64,000 nucleotides of DNA, taken from NCBI RefSeq assembly GCF_010645075.1, contig NZ_JAADZV010000004.1, forward strand, positions 124,001 to 188,000, in the 5' to 3' direction. Of the stretch, positions 15,317 to 22,329 are shown piece by piece; the first letter of the stretch is position 1; each line of letters begins with the position of its first letter. The notes under the pieces are model-generated. The model saw only the letters and a list, made by a program, of their open reading frames with translations. It searched no databases and was not told the DNA's origin. Both the position numbers and the translations under genes were made by a program. The stretch is from Flavobacterium limi. GTDB taxonomy: Bacteria > Bacteroidota > Bacteroidia > Flavobacteriales > Flavobacteriaceae.

Positions 15317-15395
15317 GAGTTTAAAAGGTAATGGTGTAAGTGTGTACATTGGAAAGTGTTTTCGAAGTAACTCAGACTTGACCTGTTTAAAACTC
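15317..15395 (-). ncRNA. Structured RNA element L1 (leader of unit 1)
   Basis: Base GAGTTTtAAA/TTTAAACTC, then AGGTCAA, variable GTCTGAGT, TACTTC, apical GAAAACACTTTCCAATGTACAC, complement ACTTACAC (7/8 including a wobble) and CATTACC, whose ACC can pair with GGT of AGGTCAA. The core is at 15364-15384. It is transcribed from P4 ahead of TLS1. Confidence 0.68.
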
Positions 15396-15434
15396 AATTT
15401 TTATTTTTATGAACGTATTGTTTTATTTCCTGAA

Positions 15435-15472
15435 CAAAGATTTCAAAACTAATACGCAGTTATTTTGCGTAA
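15435..15472 (-). promoter_or_regulatory. Operator-promoter P4 of RNA unit 1
   Basis: TACGCA and TGCGTA arms within 15452-15472, 9-nt gap, -7-like AATCTTTG at 15442-15435 (minus strand). It drives L1 and TLS1. Confidence 0.75.
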
Positions 15473-15485
15473 TGAGAATTTGTCT

Positions 15486-15869
15486 TTATAAATCCCATTT
15501 TTTAAAATTATTATCAGTATCTTTTTCTTTAATAATTACCTTATTGTTGTCAAATTCAATATATTCATCTGTCCAACAATCCGAAAATTCTGTTGCCACT
15601 TCATGTCCATTCAAACACAACTTATTTAATCCATCCAATCCCGAACTTCCACAACATCCTTGAAACCTGGATTTATCAGAGTGATCTTTTAAATAATAGT
15701 TGGCAATTGGGACAATAACGGATTTTGTATTTTCATTTTCCTTTAAAAGAATAGAAAACTGATTGTCTAACATAAATTCTAAACCATTTGTCCAAAATAT
15801 ATTTGTTTCAGTTAGCTCGTGAGTCAACTCCTTTTCACATTCTTTACAATAAATCTTAATCGTTCTCAT
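15486..15869 (-). CDS. Small Cys-rich (probable zinc) protein in the RNA-repair regulon
   Basis: 127 aa from the ATG at 15869. Cysteines are clustered: CKEC at about 8-11, GCCGSSG near residue 71 and LCLNGHEVATEFSDCW near 84-99, a likely zinc-binding set. It ends in a short beta-rich tail (YIEFDNNKVIIKEKD). No family recognised. It is preceded by the fifth copy of the regulon operator (P5), with the same spacing as the RNA-ligase promoter. Its product is therefore expected to be made together with the repair enzymes and RNAs. Confidence 0.6.
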   Translation of the reverse strand: MRTIKIYCKECEKELTHELTETNIFWTNGLEFMLDNQFSILLKENENTKSVIVPIANYYLKDHSDKSRFQGCCGSSGLDGLNKLCLNGHEVATEFSDCWTDEYIEFDNNKVIIKEKDTDNNFKKWDL

Positions 15870-15890
15870 AGTTGTTCCATTTTGACAGGA

Positions 15891-15928
15891 CAAAGATTTT
15901 AAAACCATTACGCAATTATTTTGCGTAG
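15891..15928 (-). promoter_or_regulatory. Operator-promoter P5 of the Cys-rich gene
   Basis: TTACGCA-N7-TGCGTAG at 15908-15928, 9-nt gap, AATCTTTG at 15898-15891 on the minus strand, start codon at 15869. Confidence 0.75.
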
Positions 15929-15960
15929 TAAGAATTATTTGTTTTTAAAATAATTTCTAA

Positions 15961-15992
15961 AACAAAAAAGCGTCCTGAAATCAGGACGCTTT
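15961..15992 (-). terminator. Terminator of the WKNG-repeat lipoprotein gene
   Basis: AAAGCGTCCTGA (15967-15978) pairs with TCAGGACGCTTT (15981-15992); on the minus strand the stem is followed by TTTTTTGTT. It lies about 50 nt after the stop at 16044. Confidence 0.85.
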
Positions 15993-16043
15993 GCACAACA
16001 AATTAACTAATAGCAATTAAATCAAGTCTTTTATATTTTGATA

Positions 16044-17096
16044 TTATTTTACCAGAACCGCGTTTATTTTGTTATTGGGAAATTTGTATTTAGCAACAAA
16101 ATTTAAATTGGTTACGTCTGATTCCCAAATTTTGCCTTCATCATGCATTCCTCTGTCATCTAATCCGGTTCCGGCCATATAAATTTTATTGTTTTTAATA
16201 TCGATACTTTTAGGATTAGCTCCATTAATTTCCGTGACAAGAGTTCCGTTTTTCCATACTTTACCCACAAAGTCATATCGGTCTGTATCGATATCACAAC
16301 CTACAACATATACATCCGTGTTGTGGACAAATAAAGCTTTAGCTTGCGAAAAATCATTTTCATCAGATAATGTAGCAGGACTATTATTCTTCCAAAGAAT
16401 GGCTCGGGATTTAAATGAATTTCTTAAGTATCCAACTACATAAATATTATCAGCATCCACATAAATATCTGTGGCTGTGCTCTCCAAATCATTTTGTTCT
16501 GAATTTAAAACAGTTTCAACGCCATTTTTCCATACAATTGCTATTTTTTTATCATCGATTACCTTGTAGCCCGTTGCGTATACATCATTATTATACACAT
16601 AAACAGCATTGGCTTCTGAAGTTTGATCACTTAGGCGAAGGACTTGACCATTTTTCCAGATAGTTGCAATTGAAGAATTTAAAGGTCCGACAGATTCATT
16701 TCCGGCTATATAAACATTTCCCTCGCTGACAATCAAATCTGTTACTTCTACATGATGGTTTCCATCAGTTACACTTTCACTGGTGTTATTTTTCCATAGT
16801 TTTAATATCGTATTGCCATTACTCAAAGATTCGGTCCCTGCAACATACCTATCATTGTTGTAGAAAGCAACAGCATTAGCAGCAGATACAATTGCTGTGT
16901 TTGATAAAATAGTTGGGATACCATCTATCCAGACTGAAGCAAGCTGTGTAAATTGATTGTCTTTGTTTTTTCCGTATGTACTGCCCACCGCATAGTATTT
17001 CCCTTCACTCATCTGATTGTCATCAGCAGTGACCTCTGAATTAGTACAGGAGATGGCAGATTGTGTAAGTATTAAAAACAGTATTATTTTTTTCAT
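16044..17096 (-). CDS. Lipoprotein with repeated VWKNG units (beta-propeller-like)
   Basis: 350 aa. The N-terminus is a lipoprotein signal (hydrophobic core, then AISC at residues 14-17). The body consists of about seven repeats of roughly 45-50 residues, each with a YVVG or YAAG strand followed by a (A/K)xxWKNG strand, as expected of blades of a propeller or a surface-exposed beta repeat. It is probably anchored in the outer membrane or periplasm. Function unknown. It has its own strong terminator and does not carry the regulon operator, so it probably is a bystander between the Cys-rich and HD genes. Confidence 0.65.
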   Translation of the reverse strand: MKKIILFLILTQSAISCTNSEVTADDNQMSEGKYYAVGSTYGKNKDNQFTQLASVWIDGIPTILSNTAIVSAANAVAFYNNDRYVAGTESLSNGNTILKLWKNNTSESVTDGNHHVEVTDLIVSEGNVYIAGNESVGPLNSSIATIWKNGQVLRLSDQTSEANAVYVYNNDVYATGYKVIDDKKIAIVWKNGVETVLNSEQNDLESTATDIYVDADNIYVVGYLRNSFKSRAILWKNNSPATLSDENDFSQAKALFVHNTDVYVVGCDIDTDRYDFVGKVWKNGTLVTEINGANPKSIDIKNNKIYMAGTGLDDRGMHDEGKIWESDVTNLNFVAKYKFPNNKINAVLVK

Positions 17097-17190
17097 GGCT
17101 TCTGTAGGTTAATTAACCAACAATAATACAAATTTTTCCTACTCTTAAAATCATCATATTTAATGATTTAAAGTTCCATGTGATTATCTT

Positions 17191-17228
17191 CTGCGCAATT
17201 GCTTTACGCAGTAAAAAAAGAATCTTAT
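17191..17228 (+). promoter_or_regulatory. Operator-promoter P6 of the HD-domain gene
   Basis: CTGCGCA-N7-TACGCAG at 17191-17211. Nine nt downstream is AATCTTAT (17221-17228), matching the AATCTTTG of other copies in its first six bases; an alternative -7 box TATTTTTG is at 17226-17233. Start codon at 17246. It is the only plus-strand copy. Confidence 0.68.
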
Positions 17229-17245
17229 TTTTGAGAAAAAACACT

Positions 17246-17860
17246 ATGAATCTTAAACAAAAATATTCTGAATTGCTTTTGGATATTGGTTTTTATGAAA
17301 ATGCGATTCAACAAAACTGGTTTGATTTGGAAAAAGCATATTCTAAAAAATCCAGACATTACCATAATCTGATACATTTAAAAGAAATGATTGAGAGTTT
17401 TGAAAGGTATAGAGACCGACTTCAAAACCCAAAAGAAATACTGTTTTCGATTTTTTATCATGATTTTGTGTATTCGGCATCAAAGAAAGATAATGAACTT
17501 AAAAGTGCTCAATATGCTTTAAAGATTTTGCCTGAAAATACGACGCTTAATAAACAATTGGTCTTTGATGCCATCTGTGATACAAAGCTTCACGCACATA
17601 ATATAAATGAAGACATCAACTGGTTAATAGATTTTGATTTGAAAATCCTTGCTAAAGACTGGGAGGATTACAAAACATACTTTGAACAGATCAGAAAAGA
17701 ATATCGCATTTACCCTGATTTTATTTATAAACCCGGGCGTTCCAAGGCCCTGAAACATTTTCTGGAAAATAAATTCATTTTTCAAACCGAAGAATTCAGA
17801 AGTCTCTATGACGAAAAAGCCAGAGCCAATATTGAAAAGGAGATTATATTATTAACGTAA
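17246..17860 (+). CDS. HD-superfamily metal-dependent phosphohydrolase
   Basis: 204 aa from the ATG at 17246, chosen over an upstream in-frame start that would lie in the operator. RHYHNLIHL at 37-45 gives the first His ligand and IFYHDFVYSA at about 69-78 the HD pair. WLIDFDLKILA and EYRIYPDFIYKPGR are typical of the COG4339 predicted HD hydrolases. Substrate unknown; relatives act on nucleotides or nucleic-acid phosphoesters. The P6 operator links it to the RNA-repair regulon, which makes an RNA-end or cyclic-nucleotide substrate worth testing (inference). Confidence 0.78.
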   Translation: MNLKQKYSELLLDIGFYENAIQQNWFDLEKAYSKKSRHYHNLIHLKEMIESFERYRDRLQNPKEILFSIFYHDFVYSASKKDNELKSAQYALKILPENTTLNKQLVFDAICDTKLHAHNINEDINWLIDFDLKILAKDWEDYKTYFEQIRKEYRIYPDFIYKPGRSKALKHFLENKFIFQTEEFRSLYDEKARANIEKEIILLT

Positions 17861-17861
17861 A

Positions 17862-17952
17862 TGCGTGAGGGATTGCAGTGGAAATCCTTTTGTTTTTTTC
17901 TTTAAAAAACAAAAGATTGTAACGAAAAGCCCGGCCCGGAGGGACACGCCCA
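17862..17952. repeat. Dispersed intergenic repeat with hairpin
   Basis: After the HD gene, GAGGGATTGCAGTGGAAATCC leads into the perfect stem CTTTTGTTTTTT/AAAAAACAAAAG (17887-17898, 17904-17915) and then GATTGTAACGAAAAGCCCGG. Similar blocks occur between many Flavobacterium genes. The hairpin may also terminate the HD gene. Confidence 0.5.
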
Positions 17953-17964
17953 AATCATCATCAT

Positions 17965-18993
17965 ATGTCACAAAACAAAAATGCCTTAATACGGTACAAA
18001 ACCATTGATAAATGCCTGCAGAATAAATACAGGCAATGGACCTTAGAAGATTTAATTGAATGCTGCTCGCAGGCACTGGAAGAATATGAGGGCAGACAAA
18101 TTCCGATCAGTAAACGAACCATTCAGATGGATATTCAGATGATGCGAAGCGAAAAGCTGGGTTACAACGCACCTATAGTTGTTTATGACAAAAAGTATTA
18201 TAAATATGAAGATGAGGATTTTTCGATCACCGATATTCCGCTCACAGAAACGGACATGAATGTGTTGACCGAAACAGTTTCGATGCTGAAACAGTTTAAG
18301 GATTTCTCTCTCTTCAATGATGTATCGGATATTCTGCAGCGTCTGGAGGATAAAATCTATGCTGAAAAATCACACACCAAACCTGTAATTTATCTGGATA
18401 AAAATGAAAACTTAAAAGGACTTCATTATTTAGACGAAATTTATCAGGCAATTATCAAAAAGATGGTTCTGATTATTACGTATAAATCTTTTAAATCGAG
18501 AGAAGAAACCAAATTTCATTTTCATCCTTTTATTCTGAAGGAATTTAATAACCGATGGTTTTTAATTGGAAAGAAAAAAGCCTCTCAGCCTGTTACCAAT
18601 CTGGCTCTGGACAGAATCATTTCGATTGACTATGATTTTAGTCTTACGTACTTAGAAGAAGATTTTGATGCTGAATCGTATTACAAAAACGTGATTGGTG
18701 TGACTGTTAATTCAGGTTTGCAGCCCAGACGCATTGAGCTTTGGATTGATGCTGATAATGCTCCATATGTCCTTACAAAGCCTTTACATCCTACTCAAAG
18801 ACTGATTCAGGAAAATGAAGATAAAAGTATTATTATTCATTTGTTTATTATTCCAAATTACGAAATGGAACGTTTATTATTGGGTTTTGGCTGCGGCATA
18901 AAAATTTTGCGTCCGGAAGGCTTTCGAAAACGGATGAAGGAAATACTTCAAAAAGCGCTGGCTAAATATGACGAATCAGATTTAACTGTATGA
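17965..18993 (+). CDS. WYL-domain transcriptional regulator
   Basis: 342 aa. The N-terminal 85 residues form a winged-helix-like DNA-binding part (YKTIDKCLQNKY, ISKRTIQMDIQMMRS). The WYL domain spans about 145-225, with ITYKSF, HFHPFILKEFNNRWFLIG and ALDRIISIDY; the eponymous tripeptide appears as WFL. A WCX-type C-terminal extension follows (RIELWIDADNAPYV). Such proteins sense nucleic acids or nucleotides and act as dimers. It sits just after the HD gene and is the only regulator inside the RNA-repair region, so it is the leading candidate to bind the 21-bp palindromes (inference). Confidence 0.85.
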   Translation: MSQNKNALIRYKTIDKCLQNKYRQWTLEDLIECCSQALEEYEGRQIPISKRTIQMDIQMMRSEKLGYNAPIVVYDKKYYKYEDEDFSITDIPLTETDMNVLTETVSMLKQFKDFSLFNDVSDILQRLEDKIYAEKSHTKPVIYLDKNENLKGLHYLDEIYQAIIKKMVLIITYKSFKSREETKFHFHPFILKEFNNRWFLIGKKKASQPVTNLALDRIISIDYDFSLTYLEEDFDAESYYKNVIGVTVNSGLQPRRIELWIDADNAPYVLTKPLHPTQRLIQENEDKSIIIHLFIIPNYEMERLLLGFGCGIKILRPEGFRKRMKEILQKALAKYDESDLTV

Positions 18994-19168
18994 AGCAGGA
19001 TTTTATTTACATAAAAAAATGATTTCTTCATTTTATCATAATACCATTTTTTGCAATAATAAATTCTTTATTACATAAAAAAAGAATGGTATATTTCAAT
19101 TAAAAAGAATCTTTAAAACACAAATTCAAAGACATTTTCTAACTAACCTAAAATTTATGAAAAAATAA

Positions 19169-19200
19169 TATGCATGCATAGTATTTTTTCATTATATTTG
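19169..19200 (+). promoter_or_regulatory. marR-type gene promoter with palindrome
   Basis: TATGCATGCATA at 19169-19180 is a perfect palindrome placed where the -33 element should be; the -7 box TATATTTG is at 19193-19200 and the start at 19220. Autoregulation by the MarR product is likely. Confidence 0.55.
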
Positions 19201-19219
19201 AAATCGATATAGTATTTTT

Positions 19220-19705
19220 ATGAAAGATAAAACGATAGATTATATTTTAAGAGCAACATGGCAGGCTGTATCCAGAATGTACAATGAAGAAGCTGCAAAA
19301 TACGACGGCACAATGGCAACAGGTTTTGCACTTTTAAGTATCGACAAGGAAGAAGGCACTCCATCGACAGCTTTAGGCCCAAGGATGGGTATGGAAGCTA
19401 CCAGCCTGACCAGAACATTAAAATCTATGGAAGACAAAGGTTTGATTGTTCGCAAAAAAAATCCAACTGACGGTCGTGGCGTTTTGATTTATCTGACCGA
19501 ATTTGGAAAGGAAAAAAGAGAATTATCTAAAAACACGGTTTTAAAATTTAATGAAACCGTAAGAAAACATGTTTCAGACGAAAAACTACAACATTTTATT
19601 GAAGTTTCTGAAATAATCAACGAATTAATCCTGGATAAAAATATATTTAATCACACGAGTGCCAGCGAACTGGCGAAGCAAACAGAAAATACTGAAAATG
19701 AATAA
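19220..19705 (+). CDS. MarR family transcriptional regulator of the fatty-acid degradation operon
   Basis: 161 aa, with the winged helix centred on GPRMGMEATSLTRTLKSMEDKGLIVRKKNPTDGRG (split at about residues 52-86), where the wing carries the DGR turn. The N- and C-terminal helices would form the dimer interface. It lies 130 nt upstream of fadN on the same strand. In Bacteroidota this gene commonly precedes the beta-oxidation operon, so acyl-CoA-responsive control is likely (inference). Confidence 0.85.
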   Translation: MKDKTIDYILRATWQAVSRMYNEEAAKYDGTMATGFALLSIDKEEGTPSTALGPRMGMEATSLTRTLKSMEDKGLIVRKKNPTDGRGVLIYLTEFGKEKRELSKNTVLKFNETVRKHVSDEKLQHFIEVSEIINELILDKNIFNHTSASELAKQTENTENE

Positions 19706-19833
19706 TCTCTGATGAGAATATGATTTTATAAACATAAAAACAAAATAACAAAGTATGAAATTGCCCACATTAAATTCTTTTCAAACTAATAAAGGCAATA
19801 ACATATTTGACCAATAGAAAAAAATTAACAAAT

Positions 19834-22224
19834 ATGAAACGCACAATTAAAAAAGTTGCTGTAATTGGATCCGGAATCATGGGTTCAGGTATAGCCAGTC
19901 ATTTTGCCAACATTGGTGTTGAAGTTTTACTGCTTGACATCGTGCCTCGCGAGTTGACAGAAGCTGAAGCTAAAAAAGGATTAACGCTTGAAAGCAAGGC
20001 CGTTCGCAACCGTTTGGTAAATGACCATTTGGCGAACTCATTAAAATCGAAACCCTCTCCTATTTACAGTCAGAAATTCGCTAGCCGAATCACAACTGGA
20101 AATACGACAGACGATATGGCAAAAATTGCCAATGTAGACTGGATTATCGAGGTTGTAGTAGAGCGTTTGGATGTTAAAAAATTAGTATTCGAACAAATCG
20201 ACAAATTCCGCAAACCAGGAACTTTGGTTACTTCAAATACTTCTGGTATTCCAATTCATTTTATGAGCGAAGGAAGAAGCGAAGATTTTCAACAGCACTT
20301 CTGCGGAACACACTTTTTTAACCCTGCGCGTTACTTAAAATTATTTGAAATTATTCCGGGACCAAAAACTTCAAAAGAAGTTCTTGATTTCTTAACCGAT
20401 TACGGTTCTAAATTCTTAGGAAAAACTTCGGTTGTTGCTAAAGATACTCCGGCGTTTATCGGAAACAGAATTGGTATTTACGGAATTCAGAGTTTATTCC
20501 ATTTGGTTAAAGAAATGGGATTAACTATTGAAGAAGTTGATAAATTGACAGGTCCGGTAATTGGTCGTCCAAAATCGGCTACTTTCCGTACGGTTGATGT
20601 TGTTGGGTTAGATACTTTAGTGCATGTTGCCAATGGTATTTACGAAAACTGCCCGAATGACGAACAGCACGAATTATTTAAACTTCCGGATTTCATCAAC
20701 AAAATGATGGAAAACAAATGGCTTGGTTCTAAAACGGGTCAGGGTTTTTATAAAAAAGTAGATAAAGACATTCTTTCTTTAGACTTAGATACATTAGAAT
20801 ACCGCGCTGCAAAAAAAGCCAATTTTGCAACCCTGGAATTAACTAAAACTATCGACAAACCAATTGATCGTTTTAAAATTTTAGTAAAAGGTACAGACAA
20901 AGCGGGCGAATTCTACAGAAAAAGTTTCGCCGGAATGTTTGCTTATGTTTCCAACAGAATTCCTGAAATCTCAGACGAATTATACAAAATTGACGATGCT
21001 ATGAAAGCCGGTTTTGGATGGGAAAATGGTCCGTTCGAAATCTGGGATGCTATTGGTGTTGCCAAAGGAATTGAAATTATGAAAGCAGAAGGTCTAGAAC
21101 CTGCTGCATGGGTAAGCGAAATGCTGGCTTCGGGAAGCGATAGTTTCTATACTGTAAAAGAAGGTGCTACGTATTTCTATAACATACCGACAAAATCTCA
21201 GACTAAAGTTCCTGGACAAGATTCATTTATTATTCTGAACAACATCCGCGAAAGCAAAAAAGTCTGGAGCAACAGTGGCGCAATTATTCAGGACTTAGGA
21301 GACGGAATCTTAAATTTAGAATTTCAGTCTAAAATGAATACAATTGGTGGCGATGTTCTTCAGGCTATCAATAAAGCAATCGACTTATCTGAAAAAGAAT
21401 ATCAAGGTTTAGTCATTGGAAACCAGGCTGCGAATTTCTCTGTTGGTGCTAATATCGGAATGATTTTCATGATGGCAGTTGAACAGGAATATGACGAATT
21501 GAATATGTCAATCAAATTGTTCCAGGACACGATGATGCGTGTCCGTTATTCTTCAATTCCAGTAATTGTTGCCCCCCACGGAATGACATTCGGTGGTGGA
21601 TGCGAAATGAGTTTACATGCTGACAAAGTAGTAGCAGCTGCAGAAACCTACATGGGGTTAGTTGAATTTGGAGTTGGTGTAATTCCTGGTGGTGGCGGAT
21701 CTAAAGAAATGGCTTTAAGAGCTTCAGACTTATTCCGCAAAAACGATGTGGAGCTAAATGTTCTTCAGGAGTATTTCTTAACGATCGCTATGGCTAAAGT
21801 TTCAACTTCTGGTTACGAGGCTTTTGACACAGGATTATTACAGCACGGAAAAGATATTATCGTAGTAAACAAAGATCGTCAGATTGCTGAAGCTAAAAAA
21901 CATGCTTTGATAATGGCTGAAGCCGGATATACACAACCAATCAGAAGAACAGATATTAAGGTTCTTGGAAAACAGGCTTTAGGTATGTTCTTGGTTGGAA
22001 CGGATCAAATGGAAGCTGGAAAATACATCTCTGAACACGATAAGAAAATCGCAAACAAACTGGCTTACGTAATGGCTGGTGGTGATTTATCTGAAGCGAC
22101 TTTAGTTTCTGAACAATATTTATTAGATATCGAAAGAGAGGCTTTCCTGAGTTTATGTACAGAACGCAAGACGCTAGAAAGAATCCAGTATATGTTGACT
22201 AAAGGAAAACCGCTTCGTAATTAG
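19834..22224 (+). CDS. fadN: 3-hydroxyacyl-CoA dehydrogenase / enoyl-CoA hydratase fusion
   Basis: 796 aa from the ATG at 19834. The NAD-binding loop GSGIMGSG is at residues 12-19. The dehydrogenase C-terminal dimerisation part follows (DTPAFIGNRIGIYG, GRPKSATFRT). The hydratase domain occupies about 475-680 (GLVIGNQAANFSVGANIG, MTFGGGCEMSLHAD). The order, dehydrogenase first and hydratase second, is that of Bacillus FadN and opposite to E. coli FadB. It catalyses the two middle steps of beta-oxidation. First structural gene of the operon with the thiolase and acyl-CoA dehydrogenase. Confidence 0.92.
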   Translation: MKRTIKKVAVIGSGIMGSGIASHFANIGVEVLLLDIVPRELTEAEAKKGLTLESKAVRNRLVNDHLANSLKSKPSPIYSQKFASRITTGNTTDDMAKIANVDWIIEVVVERLDVKKLVFEQIDKFRKPGTLVTSNTSGIPIHFMSEGRSEDFQQHFCGTHFFNPARYLKLFEIIPGPKTSKEVLDFLTDYGSKFLGKTSVVAKDTPAFIGNRIGIYGIQSLFHLVKEMGLTIEEVDKLTGPVIGRPKSATFRTVDVVGLDTLVHVANGIYENCPNDEQHELFKLPDFINKMMENKWLGSKTGQGFYKKVDKDILSLDLDTLEYRAAKKANFATLELTKTIDKPIDRFKILVKGTDKAGEFYRKSFAGMFAYVSNRIPEISDELYKIDDAMKAGFGWENGPFEIWDAIGVAKGIEIMKAEGLEPAAWVSEMLASGSDSFYTVKEGATYFYNIPTKSQTKVPGQDSFIILNNIRESKKVWSNSGAIIQDLGDGILNLEFQSKMNTIGGDVLQAINKAIDLSEKEYQGLVIGNQAANFSVGANIGMIFMMAVEQEYDELNMSIKLFQDTMMRVRYSSIPVIVAPHGMTFGGGCEMSLHADKVVAAAETYMGLVEFGVGVIPGGGGSKEMALRASDLFRKNDVELNVLQEYFLTIAMAKVSTSGYEAFDTGLLQHGKDIIVVNKDRQIAEAKKHALIMAEAGYTQPIRRTDIKVLGKQALGMFLVGTDQMEAGKYISEHDKKIANKLAYVMAGGDLSEATLVSEQYLLDIEREAFLSLCTERKTLERIQYMLTKGKPLRN

Positions 22225-22240
22225 AAAAATAGATAAAAAG

Positions 22241-22300
22241 AAGAAAGAAGAAAGAAGCAAGAGAAAACTCTGTTTTGAAATCTTGCTTCTTGCATCTTTC
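22241..22300. repeat. AAGAAGCAAGA inverted repeat, without insert
   Basis: AAGAAGCAAGA (22252-22262) and TCTTGCTTCTT (22281-22291) flank an 18-nt loop in the gap between fadN and fadA. Sequence and position relative to the next start match the outer parts of the repeat pair around the four-helix-bundle gene at 23528-24008. Confidence 0.6.
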
Positions 22301-22329
22301 TTCTACCAATCTTAAAAAAACAAAAACAA

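Noticed and set aside
14647..15395. CRISPR array or simple tandem repeats
   Set aside because: Cores recur at uneven distances (72-178 nt), the segments between them are structured and not spacer-like, and no cas genes are present.
15252..15663. Short plus-strand reading frames across the RNA array and the start of the Cys-rich gene
   Set aside because: They run antisense over structured RNA and a real minus-strand gene, with no promoter or recognisable protein content.
19755..19817. 20-codon reading frame just before fadN
   Set aside because: Very short, no recognisable peptide and no independent signal; could be a leader peptide but unsupported.
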